Positions 49,163-59,797 of a DNA stretch of 64,000 nt are shown here, one piece after another; position 1 is the stretch's first letter; each line of letters starts with the position of its first letter. The DNA comes from JBFGCT01 sp963825565 (GTDB taxonomy: Bacteria; Actinomycetota; Acidimicrobiia; Acidimicrobiales; Ilumatobacteraceae). The stretch lies in assembly GCA_963825565.1 (NCBI GenBank), contig CAWGTW010000001.1, forward strand, positions 1 through 64,000. The letters are read 5' to 3'. Position numbers and translations under genes: made by a program. Below the pieces are notes generated by a model. It worked only from the letters and a program-made list of their open reading frames with translations. It was not told where the DNA came from and did not search any database.

Positions 49163-51709
49163 TCACGACGACCCGAGCGCAGATGCCAACTCCCTGCGGC
49201 TGCCGATGCCGAGCTTGTCGTAGACGTGCTGCAGATGGTTCTCGACGGTGCGGACCGACACGAACAACTGCTCGGCGATCTCGCGATTCGTACACCCGCC
49301 CGCGGCGAGTACAGCGATCTCCCGCTCGCGGCTGGTCATGCCCGGCGGCGCGACTCGCGCGACGACGCGGTGCCCAGCGGTCCCGAGGGTGAGCAGCCAT
49401 TCCTCGCCCGTTCGTCGTTGCATCTCCCTCGCCGAGGACCGGCAGCGGGTCGCCGATCGTGGTGAACGGTCGCGGTCGTGCAGGTCACCGGCGCGCTGGT
49501 ACGCCTCTGCGGCGTACTGATCCGCACCCAGTTCGCCGAAGCCGGCGCCGGCCGATTCGACGCCGGTGGCGTCCATGGCCGCGGTCGCATGGATGTAGGC
49601 GGCGCGCAGTGGGGCGAGCCGACCCTGCGCGACGGCCAGTCGGTCGAGTCCGGGGTGCCCGGTCACACCGCCGAGGCGGACGATGTCGTGCAGCACCGCG
49701 CCACCGAGGGAGATCGAGTCGCAGGCGAACGCGACGTCGGCGATGCAACTGAGGCGCGCGATCGCCGCGTCGACGTCGCCGCGCGCTGCGAGCAGCCAGC
49801 CCTCCGCTCGGTCGACCTCGATCGCCATCATGCGCGCCGGATGCTCCGAGACCGCGGCCAGTTCCCCCCAGACCCGCTCGGCCGTCTCGGCGTCACCGAC
49901 AGCCGCCGAGGCCTGCACGACACCGGCCAGCGCCCACCGGCGCGGACCCGCCGAGTGCAACCAGGCGAACGCCGCGGCCGACTCCTCGAACAGCGCTTGC
50001 GCCTCGGTCGGCCGTCCGCGGATCAGCAGTGTCCGGCCCAGCGTCAGCGCGAACCAGGCCTGACCGTGCCGGACTCCGTCGTCGATGCTGACCGCGTGGG
50101 CGAACCGGGCGAGCTCCTCGGAGAGCCCGAGTTCCCCCGATTCGCTGAGCGCCAACGCCCGGGCGACCAGGTGGATCGACGGGTCGGACATGCCTTGTTC
50201 GGGAGTCAGGCCCGAACCGATGGCAAACGCCGCCTCAGCGAGGTCTGCGGCGTCGACGCTGTGCCCGTCGAGGGACATCGACACCGCGCCGGCGATCGCT
50301 GCGGTGACGAACACCCGCGGGGCGTTCGTCGGCGAGAGCAGCGGCCCCGCGATGTCCAACGCCCGTCGGAAATCACCCTGGGTCGCAGCGAGCACCGCAC
50401 GTTCGGCCCGCACCTCGTCGCTCCAGGGCCCTGGCGGCAGCGATGCCTCGACATCGACCAGCACGCGCTCGGCGGCCGATGCGTCACCGAGACCCCAGAA
50501 GGTGACGACGGCTCGCTGGATGGCGACGAGCGCTCGATCGATGGCGTCGAGGTCGCCGCCGAGCTCCCGCAGGAGCCGCTCGGCCCGCTCGGGCTGACCG
50601 AGCTCGGTGAACGCCTGGCTGAGCACGAGCACCGCGTCGGCGCGGCGATCGCCGGCCGCGCGCGAGGCCAACTCGATCGCCAGCCACTCGTTGCGGTCGT
50701 AGAGGGCTCGCCGGGCGGCGAGCACCATGTCGTCGGTGACGACCTGCCCGCCAGCACGCAACTGCCACGTCGCTGCCTGGACGATGTCGTCACGCCGGCG
50801 CATCGCAGTGGACTCGATCATCCCGAGGAGGCGGGCGCAGTGCAGCGCCGAGCGGGTCGCGCCGACCTGACGGCGGGCGATGTCCCCGAACGCAGGATGG
50901 GCCAGCCGGACGTCGCGCCGCAGTTCGTCGATGACGACCTCGACGAGCCCGCTACGCTCGGCTTCGTCGAGTACTGCGGGACCCACAGCCGACAGGAGCG
51001 CCTCGAACGGCACCGGTTCCCCGAGGGCGATCAGCTCGACGGCGTCGCGGACCGGGTGGGGGAGTGCATCCAGGCGGCCGCCGATCAGCTCGTCGAGCCG
51101 TGCTGAGCGCGGTGGTCGGATCAGCCGCCACATCGCATCGCGCTGGACGAGCGAGCCGTCATCGATCGATGACCGCATCAGCTCACGCAGGAACAGCGGC
51201 GATCCACGGGTGAGCTCCCACAGCCGCCGCCGGGTGCTGCTGTCGATCGGTCCGGGGATCACGCTGGCCAGGACCTCGTCGAGTTGGGCACGGGTGAGGG
51301 GAGCCAGGTCGATGCGCACCGCGTGGTCGTCCTTCCACAGCGTGGTCAGCGCGGCAGGAGCCGGAGCGCCGGCCCGCATCGTCCCGAGGAGCACCAGATC
51401 GCCGTCGACCACCATCGAGCCGATGACCGCGGCGGCATCACCGTCGAGCAGATGCAGGTCGTCGACCACGATCAGGGGGACCCCCTCGGCGCCGACGAGG
51501 TTGAGCACCGGCACCGCAGTGGAGAAGGACGCGACCAGCCGGATGACCCGTCGACGTTGCTCGCACCGGTCCGCGATCTCGCGAGCGAGCTGGGTCTTGC
51601 CGATCCCGGCCGGCGCCGAGAGGAGCACGCTGCGACCAGCATCGATGAGGTCGAGACACTCCGCGACCTCGCCCTGACGCCCCACGAACGGCCAGGGTTC
51701 GGCACGCAT
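49163..51709 (-). CDS. LAL-type LuxR-family transcriptional regulator with AAA ATPase
   Basis: 848 residues. N-terminal ATPase with Walker A (LLSAPAGIGKTQLAREIADR) and Walker B (PLIVVDDLHLLDGDAAAVIG). A long helical, TPR-like middle follows. The C-terminal LuxR helix-turn-helix (residues ~785-845) reads MTSREREIAVLAAGGCTNRE, IAEQLFVSVRTVENHLQHVY and DKLGIGSRRELASAL. These large regulators usually activate operons when the ATPase binds ATP and an inducer. Its own promoter carries the palindrome at 51760, so it probably controls itself and the divergent operon. Confidence 0.92.
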   Translation of the reverse strand: MRAEPWPFVGRQGEVAECLDLIDAGRSVLLSAPAGIGKTQLAREIADRCEQRRRVIRLVASFSTAVPVLNLVGAEGVPLIVVDDLHLLDGDAAAVIGSMVVDGDLVLLGTMRAGAPAPAALTTLWKDDHAVRIDLAPLTRAQLDEVLASVIPGPIDSSTRRRLWELTRGSPLFLRELMRSSIDDGSLVQRDAMWRLIRPPRSARLDELIGGRLDALPHPVRDAVELIALGEPVPFEALLSAVGPAVLDEAERSGLVEVVIDELRRDVRLAHPAFGDIARRQVGATRSALHCARLLGMIESTAMRRRDDIVQAATWQLRAGGQVVTDDMVLAARRALYDRNEWLAIELASRAAGDRRADAVLVLSQAFTELGQPERAERLLRELGGDLDAIDRALVAIQRAVVTFWGLGDASAAERVLVDVEASLPPGPWSDEVRAERAVLAATQGDFRRALDIAGPLLSPTNAPRVFVTAAIAGAVSMSLDGHSVDAADLAEAAFAIGSGLTPEQGMSDPSIHLVARALALSESGELGLSEELARFAHAVSIDDGVRHGQAWFALTLGRTLLIRGRPTEAQALFEESAAAFAWLHSAGPRRWALAGVVQASAAVGDAETAERVWGELAAVSEHPARMMAIEVDRAEGWLLAARGDVDAAIARLSCIADVAFACDSISLGGAVLHDIVRLGGVTGHPGLDRLAVAQGRLAPLRAAYIHATAAMDATGVESAGAGFGELGADQYAAEAYQRAGDLHDRDRSPRSATRCRSSAREMQRRTGEEWLLTLGTAGHRVVARVAPPGMTSREREIAVLAAGGCTNREIAEQLFVSVRTVENHLQHVYDKLGIGSRRELASALGSS

Positions 51710-51759
51710 CGGCAGAGACTACGCAGCTCGCCCGCTCGTGCACGCGACGGCGCTGGCAA

Positions 51760-51778
51760 ATGAGTAGCCGCTACTCAT
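51760..51778. promoter_or_regulatory. 19-bp palindromic operator, copy 2
   Basis: ATGAGTAGCCGCTACTCAT is a perfect palindrome with a single central base. It sits in the middle of the divergent promoter region, 51 bp before the LAL regulator start (51709) and 53 bp before the first gene of the plus-strand operon (51831). Confidence 0.8.
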
Positions 51779-51830
51779 GACGGCGCATCGCGAGTCGATG
51801 ACGATCGCACCACCGACAGAAAGAGGCGCG

Positions 51831-52220
51831 ATGGGTCTGTTCAAACAGGTGAAGCAGATGAAGGATGTCGTCGCCGAAGCGCCGAACATGGTGAGCAGCG
51901 CGATGGCGATGCAGGACGCCCAGGCGCGGGCCGCCCAGGCCGCGGCAGCGGCGACCACCGCCACGGGAGCACCGGCCGGAGCTGAAGCCGCCCTCGACGA
52001 CCAAGCGATCGCCGGCTTGACGCTGGCGACCTACGCGGCGGTCTGCCGAGCAGGCACGGAGCGCGGGGTCACCGACGTCGCGGGCGTGGCAGCGATCGCC
52101 CGGGAGCGAGGGATCGACCAGGCGGCGTGGGAGGCGGGCATGAACGGCTGGAATGCCCGGTTCGCGACCGACCCGACTGCTGCGATGAGGTTCAACACGC
52201 TGTGGCGGGGCGTCGGCTGA
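51831..52220 (+). CDS. First gene of the LAL-controlled operon (hypothetical)
   Basis: 129 residues: MGLFKQVKQMKDVVAEAPNM, then an Ala-rich helix and CRAGTERGVTDVAGVAAIAR, GIDQAAWEAGMNGWNARFAT and DPTAAMRFNTLWRG. I do not recognise it. Start fixed by AAAGAGG. The N-terminus resembles that of the next protein (MGFMKDVRDLNKLGKEA), suggesting that both are surface- or membrane-associated helices. The stop overlaps the next start by one base. Confidence 0.75.
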   Translation: MGLFKQVKQMKDVVAEAPNMVSSAMAMQDAQARAAQAAAAATTATGAPAGAEAALDDQAIAGLTLATYAAVCRAGTERGVTDVAGVAAIARERGIDQAAWEAGMNGWNARFATDPTAAMRFNTLWRGVG

Positions 52221-52582
52221 TGGGGTTCATGAAGGATGTTCGCGACCTGAACAAGCTGGGCAAGGAAGCCCAGAAGGGCTGGGACCCGGCTGCCCAGATG
52301 CGTCAGGCGACCCAGCAGATGCAACAGATGTCGGCCCAGTCCGAGCTGCTCACCTCGGGGACGCCCGCTCCGGCCACGATCACGGCCCTGCGGGACACCG
52401 GCACGTTGGTCAACTACCAGCCGGTGATCGAGGTCGACGTCACCGTCATGCCGCCGGGCGCTGTCCCGTTCCCGGCGACCGGGACCGTCGTCGGCCACGC
52501 GGTCCTCGCGTCGATGCGGCCGGGGGTCAGCGTGCAGGTGCGCTTCGACCCGGGAAACCCCTCGATCGTGGCGTTCGGCTGA
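52220..52582 (+). CDS. Second gene of the LAL-controlled operon (hypothetical)
   Basis: 120 residues. MGFMKDVRDLNKLGKEAQKG begins an amphipathic helix, with a Met/Gln-rich stretch (MRQATQQMQQMSAQSELL). The C-terminal half is beta-rich (ATITALRDTGTLVNYQPVIE, VRFDPGNPSIVAFG). Family unknown. The ATG overlaps the previous stop and its own stop overlaps the next ATG, so expression is coupled. Confidence 0.75.
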   Translation: MGFMKDVRDLNKLGKEAQKGWDPAAQMRQATQQMQQMSAQSELLTSGTPAPATITALRDTGTLVNYQPVIEVDVTVMPPGAVPFPATGTVVGHAVLASMRPGVSVQVRFDPGNPSIVAFG

Positions 52583-53073
52583 TGCGCGCAAGGCTGACGA
52601 CGAGGCGAACGGGTGCGACCAGGCGAACGGGTGCGGCGATGCTGATCGTCGGCGCACTGATCGCGACGGTGCTCGGAGGCTGCGGCGCGGCCAAGGACGC
52701 CGCTGTCGATCGTGCGCTCGAGGGGAGCGATGTCGAGATCAACGGGCTCGGCAAGGAGATCCCGTCGAGCTTCCCGGCGGACGAGGTGCCCCTGCCGTCG
52801 ACCGGCGCCGAGCTCGAGACCGCGGCCGCCGCGGCGGGCATCTACACCATGCGGTATGCCGTGACCGACCCGAAGGCGGCGTCGGACGCGTATCGCGACG
52901 TGCTCGTCGCTGACGGCTTCACGATCGAGACCGAGTTCGACCACCTCGGCGGTGATGGCAACAACATCGGATTCATCGCGACGAACGGCGCGTGGTCGGT
53001 GACGTCGTCGGCGTTCGGGCCGGGCACACCCGACGGCTTGTACGAGGCGGTGGTGGTACAGCCACAGACCTGA
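52582..53073 (+). CDS. Third gene of the LAL-controlled operon: lipoprotein
   Basis: 163 residues. Signal peptide with lipobox LGGC (VGALIATVLGGCGAAKDAAV), then a compact domain (NGLGKEIPSSFPADEVPLPS, VTDPKAASDAYRDVLVADGF). It should sit on the outer face of the membrane. With a small protein on each side of the operon and a regulator with a sensor ATPase, an envelope-stress type response is one possibility, but nothing here proves it. Confidence 0.75.
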   Translation: MRARLTTRRTGATRRTGAAMLIVGALIATVLGGCGAAKDAAVDRALEGSDVEINGLGKEIPSSFPADEVPLPSTGAELETAAAAAGIYTMRYAVTDPKAASDAYRDVLVADGFTIETEFDHLGGDGNNIGFIATNGAWSVTSSAFGPGTPDGLYEAVVVQPQT

Positions 53074-53304
53074 CGTCAGCGCACACCCGTTCCCCCCACC
53101 CTCACCCTCACCCTCACCCTCGATCATCGGTCGAGTATGAAGTTGAAGACGAGGCTCCGGTCGCAATGGTTGACGGATGACCGGCAGGTACCGTAGTATC
53201 GCCTGTCTCACATCTGCGTAACTACCGGGCTGTGAGCCGACCCGCCGCCGGTGTGGTCGTGACGTGTTCGCCGCCGGTTGGGTGGCGCGAACGGGAGGCA
53301 GACA

Positions 53305-53802
53305 ATGGACACCGCACCGGGCACCGAAGCCCTGGTCGACCGGCAACTCGCCGAGGAGATCGGCTACAGCGGCACGCAGACCGCGAAGGTGGTCGGGATC
53401 TCGTACCGCCAGCTCGACTACTGGGCCCGGACCGACCTGATCCGCCCATCGCTCAGCGATGCGAAGGGGAGTGGCAGTCGCCGCCGGTACTCCTACAGCG
53501 ATCTGCTCGAGCTGAAGACGATCAAGAAGCTGCTCGACGCCGGCATCAAGTTGGAACAGGTCCGCAAGGTGTTCGAGTACCTGCGGGAGAAGGTGGCGAT
53601 CGACATCGCCGCCGCGCACATCGTGATCGACGGCGGGTCGGTCAACCTGTACGACGGCGACGAGCTGATCGACGTCCTGCAGAACGGGCAGGGAGTGCTC
53701 AACGTCTTGTCGATGGGCGGCGTGCGCAAGGAGCTCGAGGACGATCTCGCGCCGCTGACGCTCGAGCGCGAGCTGGACGGCGCGTCACGGCAGACCGGAT
53801 GA
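53305..53802 (+). CDS. MerR family regulator (second of two)
   Basis: 165 residues: EEIGYSGTQTAKVVGISYRQ then LDYWARTDLIRPSLSDAKGS form the helix-turn-helix, and RRRYSYSDLLELKTIKKLLD begins the dimerisation helix. It is the conserved MerR partner of the gcvH-garA block; in mycobacteria it follows DUF151 directly, while here the LAL module intervenes. RBS GGGAGG. Its stop overlaps the gcvT start. Confidence 0.9.
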   Translation: MDTAPGTEALVDRQLAEEIGYSGTQTAKVVGISYRQLDYWARTDLIRPSLSDAKGSGSRRRYSYSDLLELKTIKKLLDAGIKLEQVRKVFEYLREKVAIDIAAAHIVIDGGSVNLYDGDELIDVLQNGQGVLNVLSMGGVRKELEDDLAPLTLERELDGASRQTG

Positions 53803-54851
53803 CCCTCACCCGGTCACCGCTCGCGGAACGCCATGAGGAGCTCGGCGCCAACCTGGTCGAGTTCGGTGGCTGGGAGATGCCGATCGCCTACCCCAGCGGC
53901 ACGATCGAAGAGCATCTCGCGTGCCGCAACGCCGCCGCCGCGTTCGACGTATCCCATCTGGGCACGGTCCGCGTCGAAGGAGACGGCGCGTTCGACACCC
54001 TCCAGGCCGTGCTGACCAACGACCTGGGGAAGATCGCGCCCGGCCGCGCGCAGTACACCCATCTGCTCGACGCGGCCGACGCCTCGGTGCTCGACGACAT
54101 CATCGTCTGGTGGCACCCGGGGGAGCACAGCGTGTTCGACGTGATGCCCAATGCCTCCAACACCGACGACGTTCGGGCGGCGGTCGGGGGGACCGACATC
54201 ACGCGGCAGCGGGCGATCATCGCCGTCCAGGGGCCTGAGGCGAAGGTGCGGGTGGCGTCGGTGTTCCCCGAGGCCGGCGCGATCGGGCGATTCCGCGTCG
54301 GGTCTGGCACCTGGCGCGGCGTCGAGTGCACGTTCGCCGGCACGGGCTACACCGGCGAGCCCGGGGTCGAGATCGCCGTCCCCGCAGCCGCCGCCCCCGA
54401 GCTGTGGGATGCCATCCTGGCGGCCGGCGTCGCCCCGGCCGGGCTCGGCGCGCGGGACACCCTGCGCCTCGAGGCCGGGCTGCCGCTGCACGGCCACGAG
54501 CTCGGACCCGGTATCACCTCGCTCCAGGCCGGCCTCGGTTGGGTGGTCGCCTGGGACAAGCCCCAGTTCCACGGGCGGGCCGCGGCGATCGCCGAACGCG
54601 ACGCCGGGATCGCTCGCCGCTTGACCGGGCTCGCCACCGACGGCCGCCGCCCCGCCCGCGCCGGTTGTGTCGTGCTGATCGACGGTACGGCGGCGGGCGA
54701 GGTCACGAGCGGGAACTTCTCGCCCGTCCTGGGCCACGGGATCGCCATGGCGTTTCTACCGCCCGACACGCCCGACGGCCAGCCGGTGACGATCGACGTG
54801 CGCGGCAAGCCGCTCGCCGCTCACGTCGCCAAGATCCCCTTCGTCGGCTGA
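53799..54851 (+). CDS. gcvT: Glycine cleavage system T protein (aminomethyltransferase)
   Basis: 350 residues. LTRSPLAERHEELGANLVEF at the start, FDVSHLGTVRVEGDGAFDTL, IIAVQGPEAKVRVASVFPEA and FAGTGYTGEPGVEIAVPAAA are typical for GcvT. LGARDTLRLEAGLPLHGHEL is the folate-binding signature. It transfers the one-carbon unit from aminomethyl-lipoyl-H protein to tetrahydrofolate. Its ATG overlaps the MerR stop, so both may share regulation. Confidence 0.93.
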   Translation: MTLTRSPLAERHEELGANLVEFGGWEMPIAYPSGTIEEHLACRNAAAAFDVSHLGTVRVEGDGAFDTLQAVLTNDLGKIAPGRAQYTHLLDAADASVLDDIIVWWHPGEHSVFDVMPNASNTDDVRAAVGGTDITRQRAIIAVQGPEAKVRVASVFPEAGAIGRFRVGSGTWRGVECTFAGTGYTGEPGVEIAVPAAAAPELWDAILAAGVAPAGLGARDTLRLEAGLPLHGHELGPGITSLQAGLGWVVAWDKPQFHGRAAAIAERDAGIARRLTGLATDGRRPARAGCVVLIDGTAAGEVTSGNFSPVLGHGIAMAFLPPDTPDGQPVTIDVRGKPLAAHVAKIPFVG

Positions 54852-54874
54852 TCCCCGGGCACGCACCCGGTCAG

Positions 54875-54917
54875 CACGTGATCACGCTGCGCACATGGTG
54901 CGCACGACGATCACGTG
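54875..54917. terminator. Bidirectional terminator-like hairpin
   Basis: CACGTGATC (54875-54883) pairs with GATCACGTG (54909-54917), and GCGCAC (54889-54894) pairs with GTGCGC (54898-54903), leaving a three-base loop. It lies between converging genes (gcvT and the phasin-like gene) and overlaps the latter's stop. There is no T-run, which is common in high-GC actinobacteria. Confidence 0.6.
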
Positions 54918-55699
54918 TCGGGAGGGGGAGCGGCCTGCTCGGCGGGGGACCGACGCCCGGTCGCGCTCCGCTTCTTCGTTGCGGCGCGCTTGGGTGCGGC
55001 GCGCTTGGTTGCGGTGCGCTTGGTTGCGGCGCGCTTGGTTGCGGTGCGCTTGGGTGCGGCGCGCTTGGTTGCGCCAGTCGTCCGTTTCGCGGCGGGCCGA
55101 TCGGCCGTGCGCGTCGCCGCTGGCGCAGGTGCCTGCTCGTCGTCGTCCGGCTCCACGTCGTCATCGAAGTCGTCGTCGAAGTCGTCCTCGAGCTCGTCGC
55201 GGAGGGTGGCGGCGGTCTTGGCCACCGACGACGGCGACGTGCCGGGGAAGCGGAACGCGCCGAACAGGCCGCCGGCGGTCTCGGCGAGCTGGGTCAACGG
55301 GCCGAGCCGGTGCGACATGACGGCGATCATCTCGTTGAACTGGGCGATCCGGGCGGGGAGCTGCTGGAAACCAGGCGTGGCGATCGCCTCGGCGATCTGG
55401 TTGAGCGCGGGTGCGGCTGCCATCGCCGGGCCGCTGACGACCTTCATCAGCTCGTCGGCAGCCTTGACCGAGCGGGTGAACTGGGGGACGGCTGCCCGGA
55501 TCGGCTCCTCGACGTCGGCGAGCAGCGAGTTGATGCGCTCGGTCGTCTCGTTGAGGTTGGCCATCGTGCGGTTGAAGTTCTCGACCCCGCGCAGGAACTC
55601 GTCGACCCCGGTGCGGAACTGCTCGACCGAGCGGATCGTGCCCGCGATCGGAGCTGCGAACAGGGTGAAGATGTCGGCGAGCGGGTCGTTGTCGGGCAT
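54911..55699 (-). CDS. Phasin-like protein with a histone-H1-like tail
   Basis: 262 residues. Residues 1-170 form long amphipathic helices (FRTGVDEFLRGVENFNRTMA, NLNETTERINSLLADVEEPI). An Asp/Glu run follows (DDFDDDFDDDVEPDDDE), and then a basic Lys/Arg/Thr/Ala tail with repeated KRTATKRAA motifs from a 24-bp-like DNA repeat. The layout resembles PhaF-type granule proteins, in which a phasin part coats polymer granules and an H1-like part binds DNA, but no pha genes are seen here. It starts 6 bp after the gcvP stop. Confidence 0.65.
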   Translation of the reverse strand: MPDNDPLADIFTLFAAPIAGTIRSVEQFRTGVDEFLRGVENFNRTMANLNETTERINSLLADVEEPIRAAVPQFTRSVKAADELMKVVSGPAMAAAPALNQIAEAIATPGFQQLPARIAQFNEMIAVMSHRLGPLTQLAETAGGLFGAFRFPGTSPSSVAKTAATLRDELEDDFDDDFDDDVEPDDDEQAPAPAATRTADRPAAKRTTGATKRAAPKRTATKRAATKRTATKRAAPKRAATKKRSATGRRSPAEQAAPPPDT

Positions 55700-55705
55700 G
55701 GGCCT

Positions 55706-58573
<2,868 letters not shown>

Positions 58574-58602
58574 GGATACCTCCGGTCGGCGTCGTCCCCC
58601 GC

Positions 58603-58785
58603 TGTCATCGGAACCTGAGAGTTTGACCGGGCCGCATGGGCTGCGACCCGGCTTTCCCCGTGGGCGGAGCACCGGTCGCTGCCGGCGTTCGCTTTCCAGC
58701 GTGCCTCGCACGAACGGTCCGGTTGCCTGAGAGATTCCGGGGCGGTTGCTCCTTCGGCGTCGGTGGACCCGACTCTCCCGATCGT
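58603..58785 (-). promoter_or_regulatory. Tandem glycine riboswitch upstream of gcvP
   Basis: Read on the minus strand, two aptamer-like units follow one another. The first has CGGGAGAGTC, CCGAAGGAGCAA and AATCTCTCAGGCA, and the second GCTGGAAAGCGAAC, GGTGCTCCGCCCAC and CAAACTCTCAGGTTCCGATG. These are the conserved glycine aptamer elements, linked by a short spacer. The end lies about 30 nt before the gcvP start, which suits control of translation or of an adjoining terminator. Glycine would be expected to turn gcvP on. Confidence 0.9.
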
Positions 58786-58884
58786 GCTGAAATCGGCATT
58801 CTCGATTGTGGGCGCCAGGCTAGCCCGTCGCCGTCTGGCCATCGTGCTCTTGCGGTCGCGCCGGCGAGCTGGTCCGATGGGGCG

Positions 58885-59781
58885 ATGAGATCCCTGATCG
58901 TGGTCCTGACCGTCGGTGTGCTGCTCGCCTCCGGATGCACCGACGAGAGTGATTCGTTGTCGTCGGGGACCGAGGTCGTGAGCACCGCGGGCACCGAGAC
59001 CACCGCGCCGGCCCCGGCTACCGATCCGGTCGTGCCGACCGACCCGCCGACGAGCCCCGCCCTGGGAACCGATGCGCCGGCGAGCACGCCGCCTCCGGCG
59101 ACGACCGCGGCACCCGCTCCGGCGACCACCCTGCCGACCTCGGTGCTCGACACCGACCCGGCGCAGACACAGTGGATCGCCGGGACCGAGGAGGGCGACC
59201 CCGAGGTGATCGGCGACGGCGTCAACTGCCTGCCGTTCTACGAGGAGATGTCGGCGGGCACGCTGATCGACGCGGCCTGCGGCCCGTGGAGCTCCTCGGA
59301 CGGGGTGTACGTCTGGGTGGTCGTCAGGGACGACGTGTCGAACCGGTTCTTCGCGATCGTGTGGAAGGAAATCGCCCCGAACGACTGGGTCCCCAAGCTG
59401 CGGCTGCTCGAGCCGGCAGCGGGCACCTGGGACAGCGTCACGATCGTCGCCGCCGATATCGACAGCGGGCCGAACCAGGAGTTGGTGAGCGGGGTGCGCT
59501 ACGCCGGCACCGGCGGGTACCTCGACGTCGACGTCATCGACATCCGGTCGGGCGACCCGGCGGTCGTCGCCGCGCTACCCGGCCTCGAGTCGGCGACGGT
59601 GTACGCCGAGGCGAGTGCAGGCCTGCACATCTGGCTGCCGAACTTCGCCCCCGGCGACCCGCTGTGCTGCCCGTCGAGCTGGTCGGAGTACATCCTGGCA
59701 TCGGCCGGGGGCTCGTGGGTCGCGAGCGCCGGCGCCGTCGAGGTCCCGATCGAGGCGATCCCGCAACCGTCCCAGTTCTGA
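58885..59781 (+). CDS. Secreted lipoprotein of unknown function
   Basis: 298 residues. Signal peptide with lipobox ASGC (VLTVGVLLASGCTDESDSL), a Thr/Pro/Ala-rich linker of ~80 residues, then a domain with several cysteines (VNCLPFYEEM, DAACGPWSSS, DPLCCPSSWSEYILASAGG). Strands such as IVAADIDSGPNQELVSGVRY resemble FG-GAP-like or beta-propeller elements, though only weakly. It converges with the M23 peptidase gene. Confidence 0.7.
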   Translation: MRSLIVVLTVGVLLASGCTDESDSLSSGTEVVSTAGTETTAPAPATDPVVPTDPPTSPALGTDAPASTPPPATTAAPAPATTLPTSVLDTDPAQTQWIAGTEEGDPEVIGDGVNCLPFYEEMSAGTLIDAACGPWSSSDGVYVWVVVRDDVSNRFFAIVWKEIAPNDWVPKLRLLEPAAGTWDSVTIVAADIDSGPNQELVSGVRYAGTGGYLDVDVIDIRSGDPAVVAALPGLESATVYAEASAGLHIWLPNFAPGDPLCCPSSWSEYILASAGGSWVASAGAVEVPIEAIPQPSQF

Positions 59782-59797
59782 ACCGGACGGCTCGTCG

